From: JAEUMY01 sp031394355
GTDB taxonomy: Bacteria > Pseudomonadota > Gammaproteobacteria > Burkholderiales > Usitatibacteraceae
Length of the DNA: 57,392 nt
Direction of reading: 5' to 3'
Assembly: GCA_031394355.1 (NCBI GenBank)
Contig: JANNSU010000029.1
Coordinates: forward strand, 1-57,392
Part shown: in pieces, positions 16,855-25,308 of the stretch
Position numbering within the stretch: position 1 is the first letter of the stretch
Layout of the letters: each line of letters opens with the position of its first letter
Translations under genes and position numbers: made by a program
Notes under the pieces: model-generated
What the model was told of the DNA's origin: nothing
Seen by the model: the letters and a program-made list of their open reading frames with translations, nothing else
Database searches by the model: none

Positions 16855-17868
16855 ATGACCGCGACAAGAGTGTTACCGGCTGTTGTGCTGTGCTTGATGT
16901 CGCTCTGCTCCCAGCCGCTCTTCGCGCAGGTGCCATCGCCGCTGCCCGCGCTCAAGCTGGACCCGGCCGAAACCACCGTCTCCGGCATTTCCTCTGGCGC
17001 CTACATGGCAGTGCAATTGCATGTGGCGCACTCGACCCGCTTTGGCAAGGGCGTTGCCGCCATCGCAGGCGGGCCTTACGACTGTGCCGCAGGGAGTGTC
17101 ATGAATGCGCTGGTCCGCTGTCTTGGCACGATGTCGATTCCCGCAGATGCGCTTGTTGCGGCAGCCCGTCAACGTGAAAAGGATGGTGCCATCGACAGCC
17201 TTGCGAATATTCGCAAGTCGCGTGTCTACATCTTCAATGGCGGAAAAGACAGCGTGGTGAAGCCTGTCGTTGGCATCGCACTGCGTGATTTCTACCAGCC
17301 GTTCGTCAGCGCCGATGCGATGGTCCTGAAACAGGATGTCCCTGTCGAGCACGCCTTTGTCACCGATAATCATGGTGCAGCCTGCGATGTGAAGGACCTG
17401 CCGTTCATCAACAACTGCGGATTCGATCTTGCCGGTGCCCTGCTCACGCATTTGTATGGCCCGCTCAACAAGCCCGATGACAAGCCACGTGGAGACAAAC
17501 CTGCCGGTGCGATTCACGTTGTGGCACAGGCGGATGCATCCGTGCCCAGCCTCGCGGAGCAGGCCATGGTGTACATCCCGGTCGACTGTATGGGTGGCAG
17601 GAGCTGCCGCCTGCATGTCGCGCTCCACGGCTGCCGACAAAACGCGGCAACCATCGGTGAGGCCTTTGCCCGCAATGCGGGTTACAACCGCTGGGCCGAT
17701 ACGAACCGGCTGGTGATCCTCTACCCGCAAACCGGCAAGGCTGCGGTCAATGCCTGTTGGGACTGGTGGGGCTACACGGGGGCAGACTATGCCCGCCGTG
17801 GCGCAAAGCAGATGACAGCGATTCTCGCGACTATCGACCGCCTCGCAAACACCCCGGCAGCGAAGTAG
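16855..17868 (+). CDS. PHB depolymerase family esterase, secreted
   Basis: 337 residues with a signal peptide (ending SQPLFAQ). The lipase box is GISSGAYM with the nucleophile Ser. ALHGCRQN, YNRWADTNRLVILYPQT and ACWDWWGYTG are the conserved segments of the extracellular PHB-depolymerase/esterase family. It should hydrolyse polyhydroxyalkanoate or related polyesters outside the cytoplasm; the real substrate is not proven. Its place inside an ABC uptake operon suggests that its products are what the transporter imports. One 18-bp extended palindrome lies within it. Confidence 0.85.
   Translation: MTATRVLPAVVLCLMSLCSQPLFAQVPSPLPALKLDPAETTVSGISSGAYMAVQLHVAHSTRFGKGVAAIAGGPYDCAAGSVMNALVRCLGTMSIPADALVAAARQREKDGAIDSLANIRKSRVYIFNGGKDSVVKPVVGIALRDFYQPFVSADAMVLKQDVPVEHAFVTDNHGAACDVKDLPFINNCGFDLAGALLTHLYGPLNKPDDKPRGDKPAGAIHVVAQADASVPSLAEQAMVYIPVDCMGGRSCRLHVALHGCRQNAATIGEAFARNAGYNRWADTNRLVILYPQTGKAAVNACWDWWGYTGADYARRGAKQMTAILATIDRLANTPAAK
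17203..17214. repeat. GCGAATATTCGC palindrome (PHB esterase)
   Basis: Exact core, extended to the 18-bp palindrome CTTGCGAATATTCGCAAG (17200-17217); read as Leu-Ala-Asn-Ile-Arg-Lys. Confidence 0.92.
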
Positions 17869-17875
17869 CTGTTCG

Positions 17876-18679
17876 ATGACCGCTCAACGCGAAGCAGGGC
17901 ACCGGATGCTGGAGACACGCGGCCTGTCGGTGCGCTTTGGCGGGCATCAGGCGGTGAACAACGTGAGCTGCACGTTCCAGCCTGGCACGCTCACGGCCAT
18001 CGTCGGGCCCAACGGAGCGGGCAAGACCACCTACTTCAATCTGATATCGGGCCAGGTCCCTGCCACATCCGGGCAAGTGCTGCTCAATGGAAAAAACCTG
18101 TCCGGACTCTCTGTATCGGCGCGGGCGCGCGCAGGCATCGGCCGTGCCTTTCAGCTCACCAATCTCTTTCCCAACCTCAGCGTGCTGGAAAACGTGCGGC
18201 TCGCGGTGCAGGCGCGCCAGGCAGGCGCACATTGCCATGGATTCAACCTGTGGAGCCTGGCCAGCGATCACCCGTCGCTGGTCGATGCTGCAGAGGCCAT
18301 TCTTGGGGAAGTGTCACTTCAAGACCAAGCATCGGCCCTGGTCGCCAGTCTTTCGCATGGCGATCAGCGAAAGCTGGAGGTGGCCCTCATGCGGGCGCTT
18401 GATCCTGCCGTGTACATGTTCGACGAGCCCACCGCTGGCATGAGCGCAGACGACGCCCCGGCGATTCTCGATTTGCTGCGTGCACTTCGGAAAGATGCGT
18501 CGCGCATCATCCTGCTGGTCGAGCACAAGATGGATGTCGTGCGCGAACTGGCTGACCGCATCATCGTGCTGCATCAGGGTGAACTGGTTGCCGATGGTGA
18601 TCCGGCGACCGTCATCGCATCACCCATCGTGCAGGAAGCCTATCTTGGCATACCTCGTGCAGAGGCAGAACCCGCATGA
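17876..18679 (+). CDS. livG: ABC transporter ATPase, LivG type
   Basis: 267 residues. Walker A is GPNGAGKTT, the signature is the slightly divergent LSHGDQRKLEVAL (usually LSYGxQR), and Walker B is VYMFDEPTAGM. The C-terminal extension after the H-loop (LLVEHKMDVV) is LivG-like. It energises import with LivF, LivH and LivM. The start is 17876; ATG 17906 (before LETRGLSVRFGG) is also possible. It overlaps livF by 4 bases. Confidence 0.9.
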   Translation: MTAQREAGHRMLETRGLSVRFGGHQAVNNVSCTFQPGTLTAIVGPNGAGKTTYFNLISGQVPATSGQVLLNGKNLSGLSVSARARAGIGRAFQLTNLFPNLSVLENVRLAVQARQAGAHCHGFNLWSLASDHPSLVDAAEAILGEVSLQDQASALVASLSHGDQRKLEVALMRALDPAVYMFDEPTAGMSADDAPAILDLLRALRKDASRIILLVEHKMDVVRELADRIIVLHQGELVADGDPATVIASPIVQEAYLGIPRAEAEPA

Positions 18680-19398
18680 GCGCGCTGCTGACTCTGTCTG
18701 GCGTGCAGACACATATCGGTGCATATCACATCCTCCACGGTGTGGACTTCACGGTCCCGCGTGCTGCCGTGACCCTGTTGCTTGGCCGGAATGGCGCAGG
18801 CAAGACCACGGCGCTGCGCACCATCATGGGGCTGTGGCGCGCGAGTGTCGGGTCCATCAAGTTTGGTGAATGTGAACTGACCGGCATGGAGACTGCGGCG
18901 ATCGCCAGTCAGGGCATCGGCTACGTACCCGAGACCATGGCCGTGTTTGCGGATCTCACGGTTGCCGAAAATCTCTTGCTTGCCGCGCGCGGTGCACGTC
19001 GCGTGGAGGATCTCGATCCGGCCCGCCTCGCTTGGATTCAAGACGTGTTCCCACCCGTCAAGCAGTTCTGGCACTACCCGGCAGGCAAGCTCTCCGGCGG
19101 GCAGAAGCAGATGGTCGCGGTGGCGCGTGCCGTGATCGAGCCACGTGAACTGCTCATCGTCGATGAGCCCAGCAAGGGTCTGGCCCCAGCCATCGTGGCC
19201 AACATGCGCGATGCCTTTGCCGAGCTGAAGCGCCAGGGCAGCACCATCCTGCTGGTGGAACAGAATCTGTCGTTCGCCAAGAGCCTGGGCGACCATGTGG
19301 CGGTGATGAGTGATGGCCGCGTCGTCCATGAGGGCGGCATGGATGCCTTCGCCGCGAACGCCGTCCTTCAACAGCAGCACCTCGGACTTGCCCTGTGA
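18676..19398 (+). CDS. livF: ABC transporter ATPase, LivF type
   Basis: 240 residues. Walker A is GRNGAGKTT, the signature is KLSGGQKQMVAVARA and Walker B is LLIVDEPSKGLAP, all typical of LivF. It pairs with LivG on the LivH/LivM membrane core. The start overlaps the livG stop (ATGA), and the stop overlaps the GTG start of livH. Confidence 0.92.
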   Translation: MSALLTLSGVQTHIGAYHILHGVDFTVPRAAVTLLLGRNGAGKTTALRTIMGLWRASVGSIKFGECELTGMETAAIASQGIGYVPETMAVFADLTVAENLLLAARGARRVEDLDPARLAWIQDVFPPVKQFWHYPAGKLSGGQKQMVAVARAVIEPRELLIVDEPSKGLAPAIVANMRDAFAELKRQGSTILLVEQNLSFAKSLGDHVAVMSDGRVVHEGGMDAFAANAVLQQQHLGLAL

Positions 19399-20444
19399 CC
19401 GCACCCCCGACCCCAACCATTGCCCCATCTACCTACGCGGCTGCGGCCATCGCAGCGGATAAGCTTCGTACACCGTTCGACTATCGGCCGCTGCTGCTGT
19501 TGCCTGCGGCAGCAGGCCTGGCATTGCCTTTGGTCGGCGATTTCCCGGTGTGGCTCACGCTCACCCTGGCCGGGCTCTCGATGGGTCTCATCATCTTCAT
19601 CATCGCGTCCGGTCTGACGTTGGTCTTCGGTCTCATGGATGTACTCAATTTCGGCCATGGCGTCTTCATCGCGCTGGGGGCTTTCATTGCAACTTCGGTA
19701 TTCGCGGCACTGGGCGGCTGGACGTCATCGCCGGATGCATGGAAGCACTACGCCGTCGTATTTGCCGCCATGCTGGCCGCGATGACGGCTGCCGCCGTGG
19801 CGGGTCTGGTGTTCGAGCGTCTGCTTGTGCGGCCTGTGTATGGCCAGCACCTCAAGCAAATCCTCATCACGATGGGCGGCATGATCATCGGCGAGGAATT
19901 GATCAAGGCATTCTGGGGTGCGCAGCAGGTGCCGCTGGAGCTGCCGGAGAGCTTGCGCGGCTCACTCATGCTGGGTGACGCCAGCATCGAGACCTTCCGA
20001 ATATTCGCAGCACTGATCGGCATTGCCGTGTTCATCACGCTGGCGTGGACCCTGCAGCGCACCAAGATCGGTCTCCTCGTTCGTGCGGGCGTGGAGAACG
20101 GCGAAATGGTTCAGGCACTGGGCTATCGCATCCGCCGACTCTTTGTCGGCGTGTTCGTCGCCGGCAGCGCGCTCGCGGGCCTGGGCGGCGTGTTGTGGGG
20201 GCTCTATCAGCAAAGCGTGGTGCCGCAGATCGGTTCGCACCTGAACGTGCTGATCTTCATCGTCATCATCATCGGCGGTCTGGGTTCGGTCACGGGCGCG
20301 CTGACGGGCGCGTTGTTGGTGGGCCTCGTGGCCAACTACGCCGGCTTCATCGAGCCGAAGGCAGCGCTGTTCTCCAACATCGGGTTGATGGTGATCGTCC
20401 TGCTTTGGCGGCCCAACGGCCTGTATCCGGTGGCGCAGCGATGA
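19395..20444 (+). CDS. livH: ABC transporter permease, LivH type
   Basis: 349 residues, longer than usual because of a 40-residue N-terminal tail. The LivH core is clear: ASGLTLVFGLMDVLNFGHG and the GYRIRRLFVGVFVAGSALAG loop. The start is GTG at 19395, overlapping the livF stop. A one-mismatch palindrome copy sits mid-gene. It forms the membrane channel with LivM. Confidence 0.9.
   Translation: MTAPPTPTIAPSTYAAAAIAADKLRTPFDYRPLLLLPAAAGLALPLVGDFPVWLTLTLAGLSMGLIIFIIASGLTLVFGLMDVLNFGHGVFIALGAFIATSVFAALGGWTSSPDAWKHYAVVFAAMLAAMTAAAVAGLVFERLLVRPVYGQHLKQILITMGGMIIGEELIKAFWGAQQVPLELPESLRGSLMLGDASIETFRIFAALIGIAVFITLAWTLQRTKIGLLVRAGVENGEMVQALGYRIRRLFVGVFVAGSALAGLGGVLWGLYQQSVVPQIGSHLNVLIFIVIIIGGLGSVTGALTGALLVGLVANYAGFIEPKAALFSNIGLMVIVLLWRPNGLYPVAQR
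19997..20008. repeat. Palindrome with one mismatch (livH)
   Basis: CCGAATATTCGC: the 10-bp core CGAATATTCG is intact and the outer G is C. Read as Arg-Ile-Phe-Ala. Confidence 0.75.
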
Positions 20445-21520
20445 ATGCACTGAACCGCATCCTGTCGGGCGACCTGCCGCGAAGCCGCTGGCTCGCTATT
20501 CTGTTGACCGTCATCCTGGTGGGCCTTTTCGTGGCACCGGTGGCCATGCCTGGCGTCAAGATCGTGAATCTCGCTGCCAAGGTGCTCATCTTCATCCTGC
20601 TGGTGGTGAGCTACGACCTCCTGCTGGGCTACACCGGCATCGTGAGCTTTGCCCACACCATGTTCTTCGGCATCGGCGCATACGGTGTAGCGATCGCCGC
20701 CACGCGCGGCGGTGCCGACTGGACGTCGATCTTCATCGGCATCGCGCTGGCGCTGCTGCTTTCACTTGTGTTGGCGCTGGTCATCGCACTCTTCTCGTTG
20801 CGTGTTCGCGCCATTTTCTTCGCCATGATCACATTGGCCATTGCGTCTGCCTTCCAGACACTGGCCTCGCAGCTGTCGGAATGGACCGGCGGAGAAGACG
20901 GGCTCAATTTCAAGGTGCCGGAGGCGTTGTCGCCCACGACAATCTGGCTGGATGGCGGATTGTTCGGGACGGTTGTTGACGGCCGCTTTGTCACCTACTA
21001 CCTGCTCTTCTTCGTGACACTCGTGCTGGTTCTGGTGATGCTTCGCATTGTCAACTCGCCGTTCGGCAAGGTGCTGCAGGCCATCCGCGAGAATGAATTC
21101 CGTGCCGAGGCGCTGGGCTATCCGGTGGTGCGCTTTCGCGCGTTGTCTGCAGTATTGTCCGCGCTCTTCGCCACCCTGGCGGGCGTGCTGCTGGCGCTGT
21201 GGCTGCGCTACAACGGGCCGGACACATCTCTATCGTTCGAGATCATGCTGGACATCCTGCTCATCCTCGTCATTGGCGGCATGGGCACAATCTACGGGGC
21301 GGTCATCGGCTCCACACTGTTCGTGCTGGCGCAGGGCTACCTGCAGGATCTGCTGAAGCTGGGCAGTGAGGCAGCGAGTGGCCTGCCCTGGCTGGCTGCG
21401 CTGCTGTCGCCGGACCGCTGGCTGTTGTGGCTGGGCGTACTCTTCGTGCTGGCGGTGTACTTCTTTCCGCAGGGCATTGTCGGCAAATTGCGCGGCACGC
21501 CTACATCCGGCGGTCACTGA
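20441..21520 (+). CDS. livM: ABC transporter permease, LivM type
   Basis: 359 residues. The LivM features SYDLLLGYTGIVSFAHTMFF, AIRENEFRAEALGYPVVRFR and GGMGTIYGAVIG are present. The ATG at 20441 overlaps the livH stop (ATGA); the open frame extends further upstream but only as a shadow of livH. It is the last gene of the operon, and its stop abuts the convergent MFS stop with no gap. Confidence 0.92.
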   Translation: MNALNRILSGDLPRSRWLAILLTVILVGLFVAPVAMPGVKIVNLAAKVLIFILLVVSYDLLLGYTGIVSFAHTMFFGIGAYGVAIAATRGGADWTSIFIGIALALLLSLVLALVIALFSLRVRAIFFAMITLAIASAFQTLASQLSEWTGGEDGLNFKVPEALSPTTIWLDGGLFGTVVDGRFVTYYLLFFVTLVLVLVMLRIVNSPFGKVLQAIRENEFRAEALGYPVVRFRALSAVLSALFATLAGVLLALWLRYNGPDTSLSFEIMLDILLILVIGGMGTIYGAVIGSTLFVLAQGYLQDLLKLGSEAASGLPWLAALLSPDRWLLWLGVLFVLAVYFFPQGIVGKLRGTPTSGGH

Positions 21521-22849
21521 TCACGCAGACTGTTTGCAGTAGGTTTCCCTGGCCAGCGACAGCAACACCAGGGCAAGCAGCCCCCAAACGAAAATGAGCG
21601 AGAACGCCTGCTGATACGCAGCCAGGCTGTAGACGCGCACACCCTCAACAAGCGCGCCGTCCCAGTTGCGATCCAGCATCCAGCCGATGACGGGTTGCAT
21701 GATCATGCCGCCGGTCATCACACCCATGTTGACGATGCCCGATGCCGTGCCCGCGAGAGCGGAGGGAACGGACTCCTTGGCGTAGGCAAACACGATGATG
21801 AAGCCGGCGCCGAGAAATCCGGTTGCCAACAGCAGTGCCACCAATGCTACGTAGGGCAGCGCGGGCACGAACACCAGCAGCGCCCACAGCGCCATGGTCA
21901 CGATGACACCGAAGACAAACAGCGGCTTTCGGCGTCCCAGACGTTCGGACAGCGGCCCGTAGATCATGCTGCCGATGGCCCACGCGACCAGCATCACCGA
22001 GCAAAGTCCTGCCGCGTGCGCCTTGGTGAGCCCGTAGTGCGTGGTGAGAAAAGGCACGCCCCACAGCCCGGCGAAGGACAGCACAATGCCCGAGAAGGCG
22101 CCCGGCACAAAGAAGAGCAAGAGCGTGTTGCGATAGCTGAAGACTGCCTTCAACGACTGCATCATCGACATCGCGGGCGCATCGTTCTCATGCCCTGTGA
22201 AGTGCGAGGCGTAACCCCGCTCCATCGGATCGTCGCGCACCAGCCACCAGATGACGAAAGCCAGCACGCCGGTGACGACGGCACTTGCCACCATCACTTC
22301 GCGCCAGCCGAAACCATCGACCATCCAGCGAAGCGGCGCGCCAGCCAGCACGCCGCCCACCACGCCCACCGTCAAGGCGATGCCGCTGGTCAGCGCAAAC
22401 TGTCGCGGCAGCATCCAGTGCGCCGCCAGCTTCAGCATGCAGACGAATGCCACGCCGACCGAGCCACCGATGAGGAAGCGACCGGCATTGGCCCAGGCCA
22501 GCGACGGCGCCATCGCGAACACCAGTGTACCCAGCGCCGCCATGACGCAGCCCAGCGTCAGCAGCTTCCGCGCACCCCAGCGGTCCACCAGCAACCCGGT
22601 GGGAATCTGGAAGCCGACATAGCTGTAGAAATAGAACGCGGAAAGATTGCCGAGCGATGTCGCGGTCAGCGCAAACTCGGACGTCAGCTCATTGGCGATG
22701 ACCGCCGGTGCCACGCGCTGGTAGAACGCGATGAAATACAACGCAGCGCCGAGACCCCAGATGGTCCAGGCCAGCGAGACGGGCGGAAGCTGTCGGGTCG
22801 ACAGTGGGGGCAAAACAGGACTAGCCACGCCGGTCCAGCGTGCGCTCAC
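21521..22849 (-). CDS. MFS transporter
   Basis: 442 residues with 12 membrane helices. AFYQRVAPAVIANEL in TM1, GLLVDRWGARKLL in loop 2-3 and AGRFLIGGSVGVAFV in TM4 resemble hexuronate/organic-anion-type symporters; the substrate is unknown. The start is GTG at 22849, 29 bases inside the DUF2834 gene, which implies translational coupling. It converges on livM with no spacer. Confidence 0.85.
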   Translation of the reverse strand: MSARWTGVASPVLPPLSTRQLPPVSLAWTIWGLGAALYFIAFYQRVAPAVIANELTSEFALTATSLGNLSAFYFYSYVGFQIPTGLLVDRWGARKLLTLGCVMAALGTLVFAMAPSLAWANAGRFLIGGSVGVAFVCMLKLAAHWMLPRQFALTSGIALTVGVVGGVLAGAPLRWMVDGFGWREVMVASAVVTGVLAFVIWWLVRDDPMERGYASHFTGHENDAPAMSMMQSLKAVFSYRNTLLLFFVPGAFSGIVLSFAGLWGVPFLTTHYGLTKAHAAGLCSVMLVAWAIGSMIYGPLSERLGRRKPLFVFGVIVTMALWALLVFVPALPYVALVALLLATGFLGAGFIIVFAYAKESVPSALAGTASGIVNMGVMTGGMIMQPVIGWMLDRNWDGALVEGVRVYSLAAYQQAFSLIFVWGLLALVLLSLARETYCKQSA

Positions 22850-23135
22850 GCATGTACAAAAACGCTGGCAGGGCGAAGGAGAGTCCGATGAAGATGTTGG
22901 TCACGATGTAGAGCCACCAATGGCGCATGCCGAGGCGGCGCGATTCGGTGAACACGAATGGCCAGAACGCGATGCAGGCGATGGTGAAGTCAGTCAGCGT
23001 GGCGGCCGCGATGGGGTTACCCCAGGCAAGGCTTAGCGCGCTGCTGCTGCCTGGCACCCATTCGAGATAGCCGAAGTAGACGGCGTAGGGGGCGATGGCG
23101 CCGAGGATGGCGAGAACGAGATAGAAGGGCTTCAT
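22821..23135 (-). CDS. DUF2834 small membrane protein
   Basis: 104 residues with three predicted membrane helices and the DUF2834-like pattern FYLVLAILGAIAPYAVY followed by DFTIACIAFWPFV. Function is unknown. It shares an operon and overlaps the MFS gene. Confidence 0.75.
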   Translation of the reverse strand: MKPFYLVLAILGAIAPYAVYFGYLEWVPGSSSALSLAWGNPIAAATLTDFTIACIAFWPFVFTESRRLGMRHWWLYIVTNIFIGLSFALPAFLYMRERTLDRRG

Positions 23136-23149
23136 TCAGACAGCAGTAG

Positions 23150-23476
23150 TCATGAGGCGAACATTCGCCAAGCGCATCCCGAAAGAATGAGCAGAAAGCC
23201 GAAAAATTCTAGGCGCCTAGCCAAGGCCGCATGAGGCCCTCTTGGTGTCGGCTTATGGGAAGACAGTCTATCGATCAAGGGCCACGGGTCGACCGCATAG
23301 GATGCAAACAATGTTGCGCCGCCAAGTAGCGTCAGCAGCCGGAATGCCGACCCCGTTGCTTCTGCCATGAGCACACCGAACAGAATCAGGAATGCCGAAC
23401 TCAGTCCGAGCAACAATCGGACCAGGTACGGAGTCTTGAACGGCGGCTCTTGGTTGGTGTTCTCTAGCTCCGGCAT
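23150..23476 (-). CDS. Hypothetical membrane protein
   Basis: 108 residues, not recognised. There are helices at about residues 19-37, 44-60 and 88-105, and a short acidic N-terminus. It lies 14 bp before the DUF2834 gene and 19 bp after the rhodanese gene on the same strand, so the four genes may form one transcript. The only support is the open frame and its hydrophobic pattern. Confidence 0.55.
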   Translation of the reverse strand: MPELENTNQEPPFKTPYLVRLLLGLSSAFLILFGVLMAEATGSAFRLLTLLGGATLFASYAVDPWPLIDRLSSHKPTPRGPHAALARRLEFFGFLLILSGCAWRMFAS

Positions 23477-23495
23477 GGGATATGTTTCTCTGCGT

Positions 23496-23888
23496 TCAAC
23501 ACTGCTCCCAAGGCAACCCTTCCTTGCGCCAGCCGCCCAGGTTGCCGCGCCGGTGGGCGTCGTCCAGATCGCCTTCGAACCCTTCCAGCACGTTGTAGAC
23601 CTGGGTAAATCCCGCGCCTTCCAGCGCAGCGCCTGCCTCCAGCGTGCGATTCCCCGAACGGCAGATCAGCACGATGGGGCGCGTCGTGGTGTTGCCCGCC
23701 GCCTTCTTCACCTGACCCACGAAATGCGGATTGACGTCCCAGTCGGGACCGTCGTTCCACGGAATCATGATCGCGCCGACCGGATGGCCGACGAACAGGA
23801 ATTCCATTTCGCTCCTGCAGTCGATGAAGACCGCATTCGGGTTCTTGTGCAGGAAGTCGTGAGCTGCCTTGGGTTTGAGATGTTCCAT
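23496..23888 (-). CDS. Rhodanese-like sulfurtransferase domain protein
   Basis: 130 residues, a single rhodanese domain: AVFIDCRSEMEFLFVGHPVG, the active-site loop LICRSGNRTLEAG with the catalytic Cys, and VYNVLEGFEGD. The start at 23888 (MEHLKPKAAHDFL) is chosen over an upstream in-frame codon because the domain begins there. It probably carries sulfane sulfur in the cytoplasm. It is divergent from the M20 gene. Confidence 0.85.
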   Translation of the reverse strand: MEHLKPKAAHDFLHKNPNAVFIDCRSEMEFLFVGHPVGAIMIPWNDGPDWDVNPHFVGQVKKAAGNTTTRPIVLICRSGNRTLEAGAALEGAGFTQVYNVLEGFEGDLDDAHRRGNLGGWRKEGLPWEQC

Positions 23889-24027
23889 GCAGAGGATTAT
23901 AGCGGTGTGCAACGGTGCGCCGGTGCCTCCGACGGAACAGCCTTGATACCGCTTTGCTTTGATGCTTCGCAACACGTCGCCTGATGGCTGCGTGCAATAA
24001 TGTTTAGAGACTTCCCGGAGTGACACA

Positions 24028-25308
24028 ATGAACGCACCGCATGATGCGAATATTCGCAATACGGCCTTCGATGCGCAGATTGCCGCGCTGACCGATCAAC
24101 TGGAAGCGAAGCTGCTCGCCTGGCGACGCGACTTCCACGCCAATCCGGAGCTTGGCAACAGCGAGGTGCGCACTGGCGCCATCGTGGCCGAGCATTTGCG
24201 CAAGCTCGGCTTTGACGAGGTGCGTGACAAGGTGGCCTACACCGGTGTCGTCGGCGTGCTGAAGGGTGGCAAGCCTGGCCCCTGTATCGCGCTGCGCGCG
24301 GACATGGACGCACTTCCCGTGACCGAGGAAGTGGATGTTCCCTTTGCTTCAAAGGTGCGTACGGTCTGGAACGGCACCGACACCGGCGTGATGCACGCCT
24401 GCGGGCACGATGCGCACACCGCCATTCTCATGACCGTGGCTGAAGTGCTTGCGAATATTCGCAAGGAGATCGCGGGCACTGTGGTCTTCATCTTCCAGCC
24501 CGCCGAGGAGATGCCGCCGGACGGCGAAGAAGGTGGCGCTGCGTTGATGATCAAGCAGGGCTGCCTCGACAATCCTCGCCCCGATGCAATTTTCGGCCTG
24601 CACATCACCTCCATGATGAATGCGGGCCAGATCGGCTTCCGTCCCGGCCCGGCCATGGCGAGTGCGGACAAGTTCAAGATTTTTGTGCAAGGCACACAGA
24701 CCCATGGTGCGATGCCCTGGCGCGGCGTGGACCCGATCGTGGTCGGCTCGCAGATCGTGCTGGGCCTGCAGACCATCGTGTCGCGCAAGATGGATATCAC
24801 CCATGAGCCATCAGTGGTGACGGTGGGCATGTTCAAGGGCGGGCTGCGCCAGAACATCATTCCGGACAGTGTGGAAATGGAAGGCACCATCCGCACCTAC
24901 GACGAGACCCAGCGCACCGACATCCATGAGTTCGTGAAGAAGATTTCCACACTCATCGCCGAGTCCGGCGGCGCCAAGGCCAACGTCCATATCCACCGGG
25001 GCTACGACGTCACCTCAAACGATGAGGCACTTACCGAATGGTCCGTGCCTACGCTAAAGCGTATTGCCGGTGACGCCAACGTGAATCTCATGGGCAAGGT
25101 TTGCGGCGCCGAAGATTTCTCTTGCTACCAGCAGGTCGTTCCCGGCTTCTTTTATTTCATGGGTTGCACGCCGACCGACAAAGACCCGCGCTATGCCGCA
25201 CCCAATCATTCGCCGCGCTTCTTTGTCGATGAGGGTGGCTTGAAGCTGGGCGTGAAGTCGCTGGCCGGGCTGGTGCTGGACTTCCTGCACCGAGATCGTC
25301 CCGCGTGA
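24028..25308 (+). CDS. M20 family amidohydrolase (hippurate hydrolase/aminoacylase-like)
   Basis: 426 residues. The metal-ligand motifs RADMDALPV, HACGHDAHTA and QPAEE are present, plus the dimerisation insert and the C-terminal CGAEDFSCYQQVVPGFF. It probably cleaves N-acyl amino acids or amidated side chains. Two exact palindrome copies lie in the first 450 bases, one right after the start codon. Its stop overlaps the GTG start of the following adaptor gene. Confidence 0.9.
   Translation: MNAPHDANIRNTAFDAQIAALTDQLEAKLLAWRRDFHANPELGNSEVRTGAIVAEHLRKLGFDEVRDKVAYTGVVGVLKGGKPGPCIALRADMDALPVTEEVDVPFASKVRTVWNGTDTGVMHACGHDAHTAILMTVAEVLANIRKEIAGTVVFIFQPAEEMPPDGEEGGAALMIKQGCLDNPRPDAIFGLHITSMMNAGQIGFRPGPAMASADKFKIFVQGTQTHGAMPWRGVDPIVVGSQIVLGLQTIVSRKMDITHEPSVVTVGMFKGGLRQNIIPDSVEMEGTIRTYDETQRTDIHEFVKKISTLIAESGGAKANVHIHRGYDVTSNDEALTEWSVPTLKRIAGDANVNLMGKVCGAEDFSCYQQVVPGFFYFMGCTPTDKDPRYAAPNHSPRFFVDEGGLKLGVKSLAGLVLDFLHRDRPA
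24046..24057. repeat. GCGAATATTCGC palindrome (M20 gene, codons 7-10)
   Basis: Exact copy flanked T/A (14-bp palindrome), read as Ala-Asn-Ile-Arg near the N-terminus. Confidence 0.9.
24451..24462. repeat. GCGAATATTCGC palindrome (M20 gene, second copy)
   Basis: Exact core in the 18-bp form CTTGCGAATATTCGCAAG (24448-24465), read as Leu-Ala-Asn-Ile-Arg-Lys. Confidence 0.92.

Noticed and set aside
20045..20440. Long N-terminal extension of livM
   Set aside because: It overlaps livH out of frame; the family start and ATGA coupling support 20441.
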